Below are positions 14,246 to 21,492 of a stretch of 46,190 nucleotides of DNA, piece after piece. The notes beneath the pieces are model-generated. The model did not search any database. It worked only from the letters and a program-made list of their open reading frames with translations, and had not been told where the DNA came from. The stretch's first letter is position 1; each line of letters opens with the position of its first letter. A program made the position numbers and the translations under genes. Source of the DNA: Euryarchaeota archaeon (lineage in GTDB: Archaea > Thermoplasmatota > SW-10-69-26 > JACQPN01); assembly GCA_016207515.1 (NCBI GenBank), contig JACQPN010000016.1:1-46190 (forward strand), given 5' to 3'.

Positions 14246-15391
14246 TTGACCGACCCGCGTAAGATCGTGGTCGTCGGCGCCGGTGTCTTGGGACTGGGCC
14301 TTGCATACCAATTGTCGAAACGAGGTGTGCGCGACATCACCGTGGTCGACAAGGGGTACATCCTCTCCGGCGCCTCGGGGCGTAACGGAGGCGGAGTCCG
14401 CGCACAGTGGACGACGCGCGATAACATAATCATGGCGCGCGAATCCATCTCGATGTTCAAAGGTCTCAGCGAGGAGCTTGGGATAAACAACTGGTTCCGA
14501 CAGGGCGGTTACCTGTTCCTCGCCTACGACGACGAGAAGCGACGTGCCCTTGAAAAAAGCGCGGCGTTCCAGCGGCAACACGGGGTGCCGACGCGGATGG
14601 TCGACGCCCGGGAGGCGCGGAAGATCGTTCCAGGCCTTGCCGTGGAAAAGGTCGTCGGGGCCTCATACAATCCAACGGACGGCATCATCTTCCCATGGCC
14701 GGTCGTCTGGGGTTATTGGCAGCGCTGCCGTGAGCGTGGCGTCAAGGTCATGACCGGGACGACGGTCACGGGCTTTGGAAAATCGTCTTCGTGGCTCTAC
14801 TCGGTGAAGACCGACAAGGGCGAACTCGAGGCCGACCTCGTGGTCAACGCCGCCGGGGGTTGGGCCAAGGGGATCGCAGCGCTCGCCGACGTGAAACTGC
14901 CGAACACAGCGATGCGCCACGAAATACTCGTCACCGAGCCACTCAAGGCGTTCCTTGGACCGATGGTGGTCGACACGCGAAACGGCCTCTATTTCAACCA
15001 GGTGATGCGAGGCGAGATCGTCGCCGGCATCAGCAATCCGACCGAAAAGCCGGGCATCAATTCGGCGTCGAGCCTGGAATTCATGAAATCCATCTCCAAA
15101 GCGATGCTCGACGTTCTGCCGGGCCTTCGGAGCGTCAGCGTCGTCCGCCAGTGGGCGGGGCTTTACGACCTCACGCCGGACGGCCACCCGATCATCGGTT
15201 CGACGCCCGATCTCATGAACATGTACCAACTGAACGGGTTCAGCGGACACGGGTTCATGCTCTCACCGTTCGTCACGAACCTCGCCGCCGACGCGATCAC
15301 GGGCAAAAGGACCGCGCTAGACATGAGCCGTTTCTCCTTGGAACGCTTCGCGAAAGGCGATGTCGAGAAGGAGACGATGGTGATCGGTTGA
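14246..15391 (+). CDS. FAD-dependent amine/amino-acid dehydrogenase beta-type subunit (DAO family)
   Basis: 381 residues from TTG 14246, which gives LTDPRKIVVVGAGVLGLGLA with the FAD GxGxxG motif at residues ~11-16. The frame is open to ATG 14165, but those 27 extra residues lack family similarity. The SGASGRNGGGVRAQW motif (SoxB/ThiO type, where the FAD is bound) and the C-terminal DGHPIIGSTPD...NGFSGHGFMLSP are typical of sarcosine oxidase beta, HcnC and proline dehydrogenase beta subunits. This subunit would oxidise the substrate amine, passing electrons to the two Fe-S/FAD partners upstream. L-proline, sarcosine, glycine or an opine are all possible substrates. Confidence 0.87.
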   Translation: MTDPRKIVVVGAGVLGLGLAYQLSKRGVRDITVVDKGYILSGASGRNGGGVRAQWTTRDNIIMARESISMFKGLSEELGINNWFRQGGYLFLAYDDEKRRALEKSAAFQRQHGVPTRMVDAREARKIVPGLAVEKVVGASYNPTDGIIFPWPVVWGYWQRCRERGVKVMTGTTVTGFGKSSSWLYSVKTDKGELEADLVVNAAGGWAKGIAALADVKLPNTAMRHEILVTEPLKAFLGPMVVDTRNGLYFNQVMRGEIVAGISNPTEKPGINSASSLEFMKSISKAMLDVLPGLRSVSVVRQWAGLYDLTPDGHPIIGSTPDLMNMYQLNGFSGHGFMLSPFVTNLAADAITGKRTALDMSRFSLERFAKGDVEKETMVIG

Positions 15392-15615
15392 TGAAAGCGA
15401 TCGACGGCATCGAGAATCGCATGACTCTCGATCAATTGGCGCGCGGACAGATCTCCTGCGCCGAAACGGCCGACGTTTTCCTGCCGCGGCTGCGACGAAA
15501 CACCCACGCGGCCACAAAATCTCGACACGAAACCACGCTTCACCTGTGTCCATTGGAGCTCTCGCAAATCTTTAATTATGGCTACCCCGCTATAGAAAAA
15601 AGGGTGGACTGTTGA
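15391..15615 (+). CDS. Doubtful 74-residue ORF after the dehydrogenase
   Basis: ATG 15391 overlaps the dehydrogenase stop by one base (TGATG). The ORF encodes a His/Thr-rich peptide without recognisable features. It contains the promoter region of the next gene (TTTAATTATGG near 15571) and overlaps that gene's TTG start, so it may simply be the intergenic leader. Reported because its start is coupled to the operon. Confidence 0.2.
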   Translation: MKAIDGIENRMTLDQLARGQISCAETADVFLPRLRRNTHAATKSRHETTLHLCPLELSQIFNYGYPAIEKRVDC

Positions 15616-15992
15616 AACGGAGAGATGCACCGACACTTGATGAAGCGGACCTTGAAGTCGTCACGCTTCTCACGAACCTGGGGATGGACCACAAACTCGC
15701 AAAGGTCATCACCTTCCTGTCGCAAGTGCCCGAGGGCAAGTCCACCGACATAGAGCGCGGGTGCAAGCTGCGCCAACCAGAAGTCTCCGTCGCCACGAAA
15801 CTGCTTCGCGACCGAGGCTGGATCGTCACCGAAGAGCGAAAGAAAGGCGGAAAAGGACGGCCCGTCCACTACTACCGGCTCGAAACGCCGCTGCCGAAGA
15901 TCGTAGACACGATCGAGCAGTCGAAGCGGCAGGAGATCGAGGGCGAACTCGAAAAGATCGGTCGCCTAAAGGGCATGGTAAACGGCAGCTGA
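15612..15992 (+). CDS. Winged-helix transcriptional regulator (ArsR/TrmB-like)
   Basis: 126 residues from TTG 15612 with GGGTGG upstream; no in-frame ATG is available. Residues ~20-95 form a winged helix: TLLTNLGMDHKLAKVITFLSQ, the HTH KSTDIERGCKLRQPEVSVATKLLRDRGWI, then wing VTEERKKGGKGRPVHYYRLE. A charged helix at 96-120 (IEQSKRQEIEGELEKIGRLKG) probably dimerises. This layout is common in archaeal one-domain regulators acting on neighbouring genes. The upstream dehydrogenase operon is the obvious candidate target, but no operator has been identified. Confidence 0.8.
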   Translation: MKRRDAPTLDEADLEVVTLLTNLGMDHKLAKVITFLSQVPEGKSTDIERGCKLRQPEVSVATKLLRDRGWIVTEERKKGGKGRPVHYYRLETPLPKIVDTIEQSKRQEIEGELEKIGRLKGMVNGS

Positions 15993-16099
15993 AGTGCACA
16001 GGTGGACGTTGACCAATGTCCTGATCCGACTACGGATTCACGTGAAATCTTAATATCCGCCAGGATCGAGTCTCCCCTTGGAAAACGGGAGACCCCTTG

Positions 16100-16387
16100 A
16101 TGTCCGCAGACCCTCCCAAACACAACGCTTCCCGCCGCCGACTCGTCTTCCTGCTCCTTATTGTCGCTGGCGCACTCGTTGCTTCAGGCGGCGCCGCAGC
16201 CCATACCGTCCACGGCGGCTGCGGTAAGTCGATTGCGCTCATGTACGACTACTTTGTCTACCTCATCGACGATCCGACGAACCCGGACCGTATCACGAGC
16301 GGTGTCGTCTATGTGGGAGGGCCGACATGCAGCGATTATTGGAGATGCGACGGCGACGGCTGTGCGCTCTTGCCGATCGGGGGTTGA
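16100..16387 (+). CDS. Small secreted Cys-containing protein of unknown function
   Basis: 95 residues from ATG 16100; a TTG directly before it is less likely. The N-terminus is a clear signal peptide: a basic RRR stretch, then LVFLLLIVAGALVASGGAAAH, with likely cleavage after A-A-A. The mature part (~65 residues) has four cysteines (GGCGKS, PTCSDYWRCDGDGCALL), enough for two disulfides, consistent with a cell that also has a VKOR protein. A TATA-like CTTAATAT lies ~48 bases upstream. I do not recognise the family. Confidence 0.55.
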   Translation: MSADPPKHNASRRRLVFLLLIVAGALVASGGAAAHTVHGGCGKSIALMYDYFVYLIDDPTNPDRITSGVVYVGGPTCSDYWRCDGDGCALLPIGG

Positions 16388-16454
16388 GGAAACCACACAC
16401 CATCTTGGCCTTGGAGCCACGCCTTCCCGGCCAAGAGCGAGGGGCCCCAATCTT

Positions 16455-16462
16455 CTTATAGG
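16455..16462 (+). promoter_or_regulatory. TATA box of rps17e
   Basis: CTTATAGG is centred ~36 bases upstream of ATG 16494, predicting a leader of about nine bases. Confidence 0.45.
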
Positions 16463-16493
16463 CCTTCCGCATTAGCGTGAATCCCGGTGCCAG

Positions 16494-16694
16494 ATGGGAA
16501 ACATCCGACCGACCTACATCAAGCGCGTCGCCGACGAACTGTTGGCCAAGTACCCGACCAGTTTCACCAGCGACTTCCAACTGAACAAGATGAAGGTCGG
16601 CGAGCTCACCGACGTGCAGGCCAAGGGCATGCGTAACCGCATCGCCGGCCTTGTCACGCGCCGTGTGCGAAGGCGCGACTCGACACCGCTTTGA
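16494..16694 (+). CDS. rps17e: Ribosomal protein S17e
   Basis: 66 residues, typical length for the archaeal protein. MGNIRPTYIKRVADELLAKY, then F-T-S-D-F-Q-L-N-K, GELTDVQAKGMRNRIAGLVT and a basic tail match the archaeal/eukaryotic S17e family almost residue for residue. It is a small-subunit component and appears monocistronic with its own TATA box. Confidence 0.95.
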   Translation: MGNIRPTYIKRVADELLAKYPTSFTSDFQLNKMKVGELTDVQAKGMRNRIAGLVTRRVRRRDSTPL

Positions 16695-16778
16695 TCCACG
16701 CTCTACGGGGGACCGGGCGTCTCCAGAGCCTCTCTTGTTGCCCCAACGCACCGTTACCCCGATTAGAGTAGTTACCAA

Positions 16779-16786
16779 TATTTTAA
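16779..16786 (+). promoter_or_regulatory. TATA box of the riboflavin operon
   Basis: TATTTTAA is centred 29 bases upstream of the GTG of ribB, implying a leaderless or nearly leaderless mRNA. No FMN riboswitch-like structure fits in this space. Confidence 0.55.
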
Positions 16787-16811
16787 GGGCCGCCTGTCTC
16801 CATCCGCCATT

Positions 16812-17549
16812 GTGAAAAAGACGCCGTCCCCGACCGTCCTCGAAACCGCGTTCGATGCATTGCGCCGAGGAAAGCCGATTCTCGTCTACGACGGGGACGG
16901 ACGCGAGGCGGAGACCGACATATTCTACGCGGCGCAATTCACCGACGCCGGACGCGTCGAGACGCTGCGCACCGTCGGCGGCGGACTGGTCTTTCTTGCG
17001 GTCGGCAACGAGATCGCACGGCGCATGGAGTTGCCGTTCCTCCAAGACCTCTACGCCGAGGACGCCAAACGCCACCCGGTACTTGCAAAACTCGCGGCAA
17101 ACGACATACGCTACGACGCCCGCTCCAGCTTCAGCCTCACGTTGAACCACCGGAAGACATTCACCGGGATCACCGACGAAGACCGGGCTCTCACGATCCG
17201 GCGCTTCGCGACACTCGCAGAGGAGATCGTCCTGGACCCGCGGCTCGACGGGGCGAGCTCTCTCGGCGCGGAGTTCAGAAGCCCCGGCCACGTGCACCTT
17301 TGCATCGCTTCGGCAAGACCCTTCATCGAGAGGAAGGGCCACACCGAACTCGGGGTCGCGCTCCTCGAAATGAGCGGTCTTACGCCCGTGATGGCGGGTT
17401 GCGAGATGCTCGGCAAGGGACGGGCGCTCGCGAAGGCGGAGGCTGCCCTTTACGCGAGAAAAACCGGCGCGCCGTTCCTCGAAGGAGCGACGATCGCCGC
17501 CGCCTATGAGAAGTATAAGAAAGGGAACGGAGATTCCGCGCCGAAATGA
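16812..17549 (+). CDS. ribB: 3,4-dihydroxy-2-butanone 4-phosphate synthase
   Basis: 245 residues from GTG 16812. It converts ribulose 5-phosphate to the four-carbon unit used by lumazine synthase. Diagnostic motifs are seen: GKPILVYDGDGREAETDIFY (the acidic Mg2+-binding loop with D and E residues), DARSSFSLTLNHRKTFTGITDEDRALT, and SPGHVHLCIA followed by R-x-G-H-T-E. Archaeal RibB is about this length and lacks the GTP cyclohydrolase II domain found fused in many bacteria, as here. First gene of ribB-ribL-ribC-ribH; its stop overlaps the next start. Confidence 0.95.
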   Translation: MKKTPSPTVLETAFDALRRGKPILVYDGDGREAETDIFYAAQFTDAGRVETLRTVGGGLVFLAVGNEIARRMELPFLQDLYAEDAKRHPVLAKLAANDIRYDARSSFSLTLNHRKTFTGITDEDRALTIRRFATLAEEIVLDPRLDGASSLGAEFRSPGHVHLCIASARPFIERKGHTELGVALLEMSGLTPVMAGCEMLGKGRALAKAEAALYARKTGAPFLEGATIAAAYEKYKKGNGDSAPK

Positions 17550-18097
17550 CGCCACGTCCCGAACCGGGAACGACCGGCCCCTCCACGAAAACGCCCCTGA
17601 AACGTGGGTCGAAAAAGAAACGGGTGCGTGTCATGGCCGTCGGCGTCTTCGACATCATCCACCTCGGCCACATCCACTACCTCGAAGCGGCCCGGGGCCT
17701 CGGCGACGAACTTGTCGTCGTCGTCTCCACCGACAAGATGGTGATGAAGAGGAAACACGTCCCCATAACGCCCCAGGAGATGCGGGTCCGTCTCGTCGGC
17801 GCCTTGAAACCCGTGGACAATGCGGTCTTGGGCCACACCGACGACCAACTGAAATCGGTCGAGGACGTCCGCCCCGACATCATCGCGCTCGGCTACGACG
17901 ACTACCACAACGTCGATGAGTTGAAACGCAAGCTTGCCGAACGGGGGCTCCACCCGGAGATCGTCCGCGTGAACGCGTTCAGGCATGACCTCGACGGAAC
18001 GAGGAAGATCATCCGCAAGATCTTCGACAGTGGCCTCTTCGAATCACCGGTCATAAGGGATCTGAAGCCCCAGAAGGAGGGGACCGAGGGCCAGTGA
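17546..18097 (+). CDS. ribL: Archaeal FAD synthetase (cytidylyltransferase-like)
   Basis: 183 residues, starting in an ATGA overlap with ribB. The first ~28 residues are a basic, Pro/Thr-rich extension. The nucleotidyltransferase core begins VRVMAVGVFDIIHLGHIHYL with the HxGH-type motif H-L-G-H, and continues with KRKHVPITPQEMR (K-rich switch) and LGYDDY. RibL adds AMP to FMN in archaea lacking bacterial RibF. The riboflavin-operon position supports FAD synthetase over glycerol-3-phosphate or other cytidylyltransferases. Confidence 0.88.
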   Translation: MTPRPEPGTTGPSTKTPLKRGSKKKRVRVMAVGVFDIIHLGHIHYLEAARGLGDELVVVVSTDKMVMKRKHVPITPQEMRVRLVGALKPVDNAVLGHTDDQLKSVEDVRPDIIALGYDDYHNVDELKRKLAERGLHPEIVRVNAFRHDLDGTRKIIRKIFDSGLFESPVIRDLKPQKEGTEGQ

Positions 18098-18630
18098 CGC
18101 GGATCGGTGTGGCGGACACGACGTTCGCGCGAGTCGACATGGCCGCCGAGGCCATCGAGGTGCTCTTGGCGAAGGCGACCGGCATCGAGCTTGTGCGCTA
18201 CACGGTCCCGGGCATCAAGGACCTCCCGGTCGCCTGCAAACGGTTGTTCGAGGTGAGCGGTTGCGAGCTCGTCATGGCGTTTGGGATGCCGGGCCCCGAG
18301 AGAATCGACAAGCAGTGCGCGCACGAGGCGTCGATGGGCCTTCAACAGGTCCAACTACTCACGAACAAGCATATCCTCGAGGTCTTCGTCCACATGGACG
18401 AGGTCGGATGCGACGCAGACCTCTACGAGTTGGCGCGTAATCGCGCCCGGGAACACGCCTTGAACGCCATCGCGCTCATCGAGGGGCCGACGGCGCTGAC
18501 GCCGCTTGCCGGGACGGGGCAACGTCAGGGATTCGGGGACGCGGGGCCCGTGAAGGCGACCGCGAAGCGTTCGACGGGACAACGTCCACAGAAGAAGAGG
18601 CACACGTCGCGGCGGGCGCGGGGGAATTGA
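18094..18630 (+). CDS. ribC: Archaeal-type riboflavin synthase
   Basis: 178 residues from GTG 18094, overlapping the ribL stop by four bases. The first ~150 residues match the archaeal riboflavin synthase family (related to lumazine synthase, not to bacterial RibE): MTRIGVADTTFARVDMAAEA, RYTVPGIKDLPVACKRL and AFGMPGPERIDKQCAHEASMG. The last ~35 residues are a basic tail (KATAKRSTGQRPQKKRHTSR) that the family normally lacks; it may be disordered. The enzyme dismutates two lumazines to riboflavin. Confidence 0.93.
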   Translation: MTRIGVADTTFARVDMAAEAIEVLLAKATGIELVRYTVPGIKDLPVACKRLFEVSGCELVMAFGMPGPERIDKQCAHEASMGLQQVQLLTNKHILEVFVHMDEVGCDADLYELARNRAREHALNAIALIEGPTALTPLAGTGQRQGFGDAGPVKATAKRSTGQRPQKKRHTSRRARGN

Positions 18631-18631
18631 C

Positions 18632-19090
18632 GTGAGCGGTGGAACCGCGACGCCCTCCGACCGGCCCCACGCGGAGGGTCGGGTGCGCGTAGCCTTCGTG
18701 GTCGCCGAGTTCAACTACGACATCACTTCCCGGATGCTGCAACTCGCGAGGGCCCACCTCAAGGAAAAAGGCGGCGATGAAGGGCCGGTGGCCCACGTGC
18801 CTGGTGCCTTCGACATCCCGGGCGTCGCCAAACATTTCCTCTCGCGGCCCGACATCGACGGCGTCGTCGCCATCGCTGCAGTCATCAAGGGCGAGACGGA
18901 CCACGATGTCCTGGTCGCCAATTCGGCGGCGCAAGCACTCATGGATCTCGTTTTGCAGACCGGAAAACCGGTGGGTCTCGCGATCCTAGGTCCTCGCGTC
19001 ACCAAGGCGCAGGCCGAGGCCCGGATCGACAACGCGAAGCGCGCCGTCGACGCTGTCTTACTGACCCACCGATGGAAACACACCCCATGA
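18632..19090 (+). CDS. ribH: 6,7-dimethyl-8-ribityllumazine synthase
   Basis: 152 residues from GTG 18632, two bases after the ribC stop. Conserved elements are the substrate-binding VVAEFNYDITSRML, VAHVPGAFDIPGVAKH, and the AAVIKGETDHDVLVANSAAQAL loop with the catalytic histidine, then GLAILGP. It condenses the RibB product with the ribitylaminopyrimidine. Genes for the early GTP-derived steps (arfA, arfB, arfC) are not in this window. Confidence 0.95.
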   Translation: MSGGTATPSDRPHAEGRVRVAFVVAEFNYDITSRMLQLARAHLKEKGGDEGPVAHVPGAFDIPGVAKHFLSRPDIDGVVAIAAVIKGETDHDVLVANSAAQALMDLVLQTGKPVGLAILGPRVTKAQAEARIDNAKRAVDAVLLTHRWKHTP

Positions 19091-19199
19091 TGCGACGCGC
19101 GTTGTCCATATCTTGGGCGGTGGCGAAGGTATTTTAAGGAGTTCCATGATGTTTAGCCCGCGCCCGGTTACGCGCCCCGAATCTAGGGAGTTCTAGTTC

Positions 19200-20306
19200 A
19201 TGCCTGATGAAGAACAAGCCTCCGGCGAAGAGGCATCCGCTTCGGATGCCGACGCCGGTAAGGTCGAGGAAAAGCGTGTCGAAAGCCCGCAGACGAACGA
19301 CGCCGCCACGTCCGACGACGCGCCGAAGGACGGCGGTTCCGGCGAGGCCAGCGGCGAAGGGGGCGGACGGGACGCCGAAAACGCGCCGGCGCCCGAGAGC
19401 GAACCCGAGCCCGTGTATTTTGACCCTAACCGGCCGATCGACGAGCAGGTCAACGAGATACTCGACAAGAAGGAGACCCTTAACCATCAGGCCGCGGCCC
19501 ACCGGCAACTACGCGACAACCTGAACGACGAGACGCGCGGGTGGGCGGGAAAGCGTGACGAGTTGAACGCCAAAGTGCGCGAACTCATCCGCCAGGCGAA
19601 CGACCACAAGGCGCGACGCGACCAATTGAACAAACAGGTCACGGACGCGAAGAAACTCCGAGACGAACTGAACAAGGCCGCCAACGAGAAGGCGGATGTC
19701 TTGAACGAACTCAAGAAGACGCGCCTTCCGAAAGACGGTGAGAGCCTCGGACGTCTCAAGATGAAGATGCGGCAGCTCGAGTACGAGCAGATGACGAAGG
19801 TCCTCACTCCGAAGAAGGAGAAGGAACTCATCGACATGCTTTCGGCGCTCCAGAAGGAGCTCAAAGCGAAGGAGAAGGCGTTCGACCAGGACAAGGAGGT
19901 CAAAGAAGCCTATCTTGGCATGAAGGAGGCCAAGAACAAGGCCGAGGACCAACACCGTGGCGTCACTGAACTCGCCGAACGGGCGCAGGAAGCGCACGAT
20001 TCGATGGTCCGCCTTTTCGAAGAGGCCGACAAGTTCCGAAAAGAGGCCGACGAGTCACAGGAGAAGTTCATAGCCGCGAAGATGGAGGCGGACAAGGTAC
20101 ACCACGAGTACATCATGATGGTGAACCAGATCCGCGATTACGAAAAAGCCATCATCGGCATGAAGGGAAAGCAGCGAAAGGACCGCGCAGACAGGGGCGA
20201 GGCCCACGCGAAGGACCAGGCCGAACTCATCATGGAGAAGTTCAAGAAGGGCGAGAAGCTCTCCGTGGACGACCTGATGACGCTGCAAAAAGCGGGCCTG
20301 ATGTAG
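19200..20306 (+). CDS. Archaeal coiled-coil protein (COG1340-like)
   Basis: 368 residues. The first ~85 are acidic and disordered (E/A/S/G-rich). From ~95 to 340 the protein is a nearly continuous charged coiled coil with the typical DKKETLNHQAAAHRQLRDNL and ELNAKVRELIRQANDHKARR repeats and the LDYEQMT-like RQLEYEQMTKVLTPKKEKEL motif. This layout matches the widespread archaeal COG1340 proteins, sometimes mislabelled as phosphoserine phosphatases. The function is unknown; a structural or chromosome-associated role has been suggested from the fold only. A TATA-like ATTTTAAG lies at 19131-19138, leaving a leader of ~40 bases. Confidence 0.82.
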   Translation: MPDEEQASGEEASASDADAGKVEEKRVESPQTNDAATSDDAPKDGGSGEASGEGGGRDAENAPAPESEPEPVYFDPNRPIDEQVNEILDKKETLNHQAAAHRQLRDNLNDETRGWAGKRDELNAKVRELIRQANDHKARRDQLNKQVTDAKKLRDELNKAANEKADVLNELKKTRLPKDGESLGRLKMKMRQLEYEQMTKVLTPKKEKELIDMLSALQKELKAKEKAFDQDKEVKEAYLGMKEAKNKAEDQHRGVTELAERAQEAHDSMVRLFEEADKFRKEADESQEKFIAAKMEADKVHHEYIMMVNQIRDYEKAIIGMKGKQRKDRADRGEAHAKDQAELIMEKFKKGEKLSVDDLMTLQKAGLM

Positions 20307-20460
20307 AAGGTCCTTTCGCAGGCTCCGGTGTCGGGCGAGGAATACCACGGGGAGGCCCCTGTGCGTTTATCCTTGGCGACAGGCCTCACTTGTTTTCGTC
20401 ACTTCTCCGAAGTACGCCTCCCATTGTGCACCTGGGGACAGATTGCCCGTTGATGGCCCC

Positions 20461-20468
20461 TTAATATC
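20461..20468 (+). promoter_or_regulatory. TATA box of the 87-residue gene
   Basis: TTAATATC is centred 30 bases upstream of ATG 20495, as for a leaderless gene. Confidence 0.5.
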
Positions 20469-20494
20469 GCGCAGACCAACTGCCGTATGATAGC

Positions 20495-20758
20495 ATGTTG
20501 AACCTCGCCTACAGCCCGATGGTCCCGACGTTCATGATCGATGCCATGGAATGGCATGGAAGAAGGCTCGGTGTGCCGCTCTCCGTCCTGGAAACGCTCG
20601 GCCAGGACGAGAACACGGTGAAGGGGTTCCTCGACGCTTGCGAAGTGGGGCGCGGGTACGACTACATCAATGCGACCATCCTCAACGACCTTACCAAGGC
20701 CGGGATCCTTTTCCCGAAGCGAAGCGAGAGGGCCGACGATGCCGCGAAGGCTCACTGA
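20495..20758 (+). CDS. Hypothetical 87-residue protein
   Basis: From ATG 20495 behind a well-placed TATA box. It has a hydrophobic N-terminus (MLNLAYSPMVPTFMIDAMEWHG), a helical middle (VPLSVLETLGQDENTVKGFLDA) and an unusual DYINATILNDLTKAGILFPKRSE end, which reads like a small helical or winged-helix fold. No family recognised. It is monocistronic and flanked by unrelated genes; the promoter and GC-rich third positions argue that it is real. Confidence 0.6.
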   Translation: MLNLAYSPMVPTFMIDAMEWHGRRLGVPLSVLETLGQDENTVKGFLDACEVGRGYDYINATILNDLTKAGILFPKRSERADDAAKAH

Positions 20759-20792
20759 AGAACGGCGCCGCAACCGGCCTTTGTAGGTCAAC

Positions 20793-20800
20793 GTTTTAAC
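20793..20800 (+). promoter_or_regulatory. TATA box of the thioesterase gene
   Basis: GTTTTAAC is centred 27 bases upstream of TTG 20823, which supports that non-ATG start. Confidence 0.5.
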
Positions 20801-20822
20801 GCTACGCGCCCTTCGCAACACG

Positions 20823-21341
20823 TTGGCAAGAAGGAGACGATCGACGACAAGACGTCGAGCCGCGACGAAAAGTGCGACGGCCACGAAGCGCCGGACCGCG
20901 CCACGACGTAAGAAGACCCGCAGCCGGGCCCAAAGACTGCCGCACCATCACCCGACGTCCCGCGCCGAGCGCATCGCGGCGAAGGTGCCGTCTTGGAACC
21001 TGCTCGGCCTTGAGATCGAACGTGCGGGGCGCACGGGCGCGGCGGTCCGGCTGAAGTACAAGCGCGGATTCTCGAACTCGTTCACGATCCACGGCGGGGT
21101 GATCGCCGGCATGATGGACAGCGCCGGCGCGATCGCGGTCGCCGCGCAGCACGTCCCGTTCGACCACTTCACGACCGTGGAGATGAAGGTGAACTACCTT
21201 CGCCCGGGACTTGAGCGTGATCTTCGGTGCACGGCGCGGGTACTGAAGATGGGCAGGACCCTCATCATAGTGGAAGCCGACGTCTTCGGCGAGGGGCAGC
21301 ACCTATCGCGTGGCCTCATCACGTACATGAAGATCGATTGA
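20823..21341 (+). CDS. PaaI-like hotdog thioesterase with basic N-terminal tail
   Basis: 172 residues from TTG 20823. Residues ~45-172 are a hotdog fold of the PaaI/DUF4442 type: F-T-I-H-G-G-V-I-A-G-M-M-D-S-A-G near 94-109 (the HGG motif at the active site), then VEMKVNYLRPG and CTARVLKMGRTL. The first ~42 residues are almost only R, K, T, A and S, with several RRR and KRR runs. Such a tail is unusual for this enzyme family and might bind nucleic acid or acidic lipid. The TATA position argues that the tail is translated. It likely hydrolyses an acyl-CoA; the substrate is unknown. Confidence 0.8.
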   Translation: MARRRRSTTRRRAATKSATATKRRTAPRRKKTRSRAQRLPHHHPTSRAERIAAKVPSWNLLGLEIERAGRTGAAVRLKYKRGFSNSFTIHGGVIAGMMDSAGAIAVAAQHVPFDHFTTVEMKVNYLRPGLERDLRCTARVLKMGRTLIIVEADVFGEGQHLSRGLITYMKID

Positions 21342-21463
21342 GGCGCGGCTGGGGAGAGCGCGGCCGGGCACCTTGCGCATCTTGGGCCGTCAGCGGGCCC
21401 CGGCGCGCCGACGCTTCACGCGAAGTGTAGCCCGCGGGGACCGCCAGCACCTCGTAACGCGCC

Positions 21464-21471
21464 TTTTTATC
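21464..21471 (+). promoter_or_regulatory. TATA box of trmI
   Basis: TTTTTATC is centred 26 bases upstream of ATG 21493, indicating a leaderless mRNA. Confidence 0.5.
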
Positions 21472-21492
21472 GGAAGCGCCCATTGACGGTCG

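Noticed and set aside
16695-16811. Possible FMN riboswitch in front of ribB
   Set aside because: The TATA box is 29 bases from the start codon, leaving no leader to fold.
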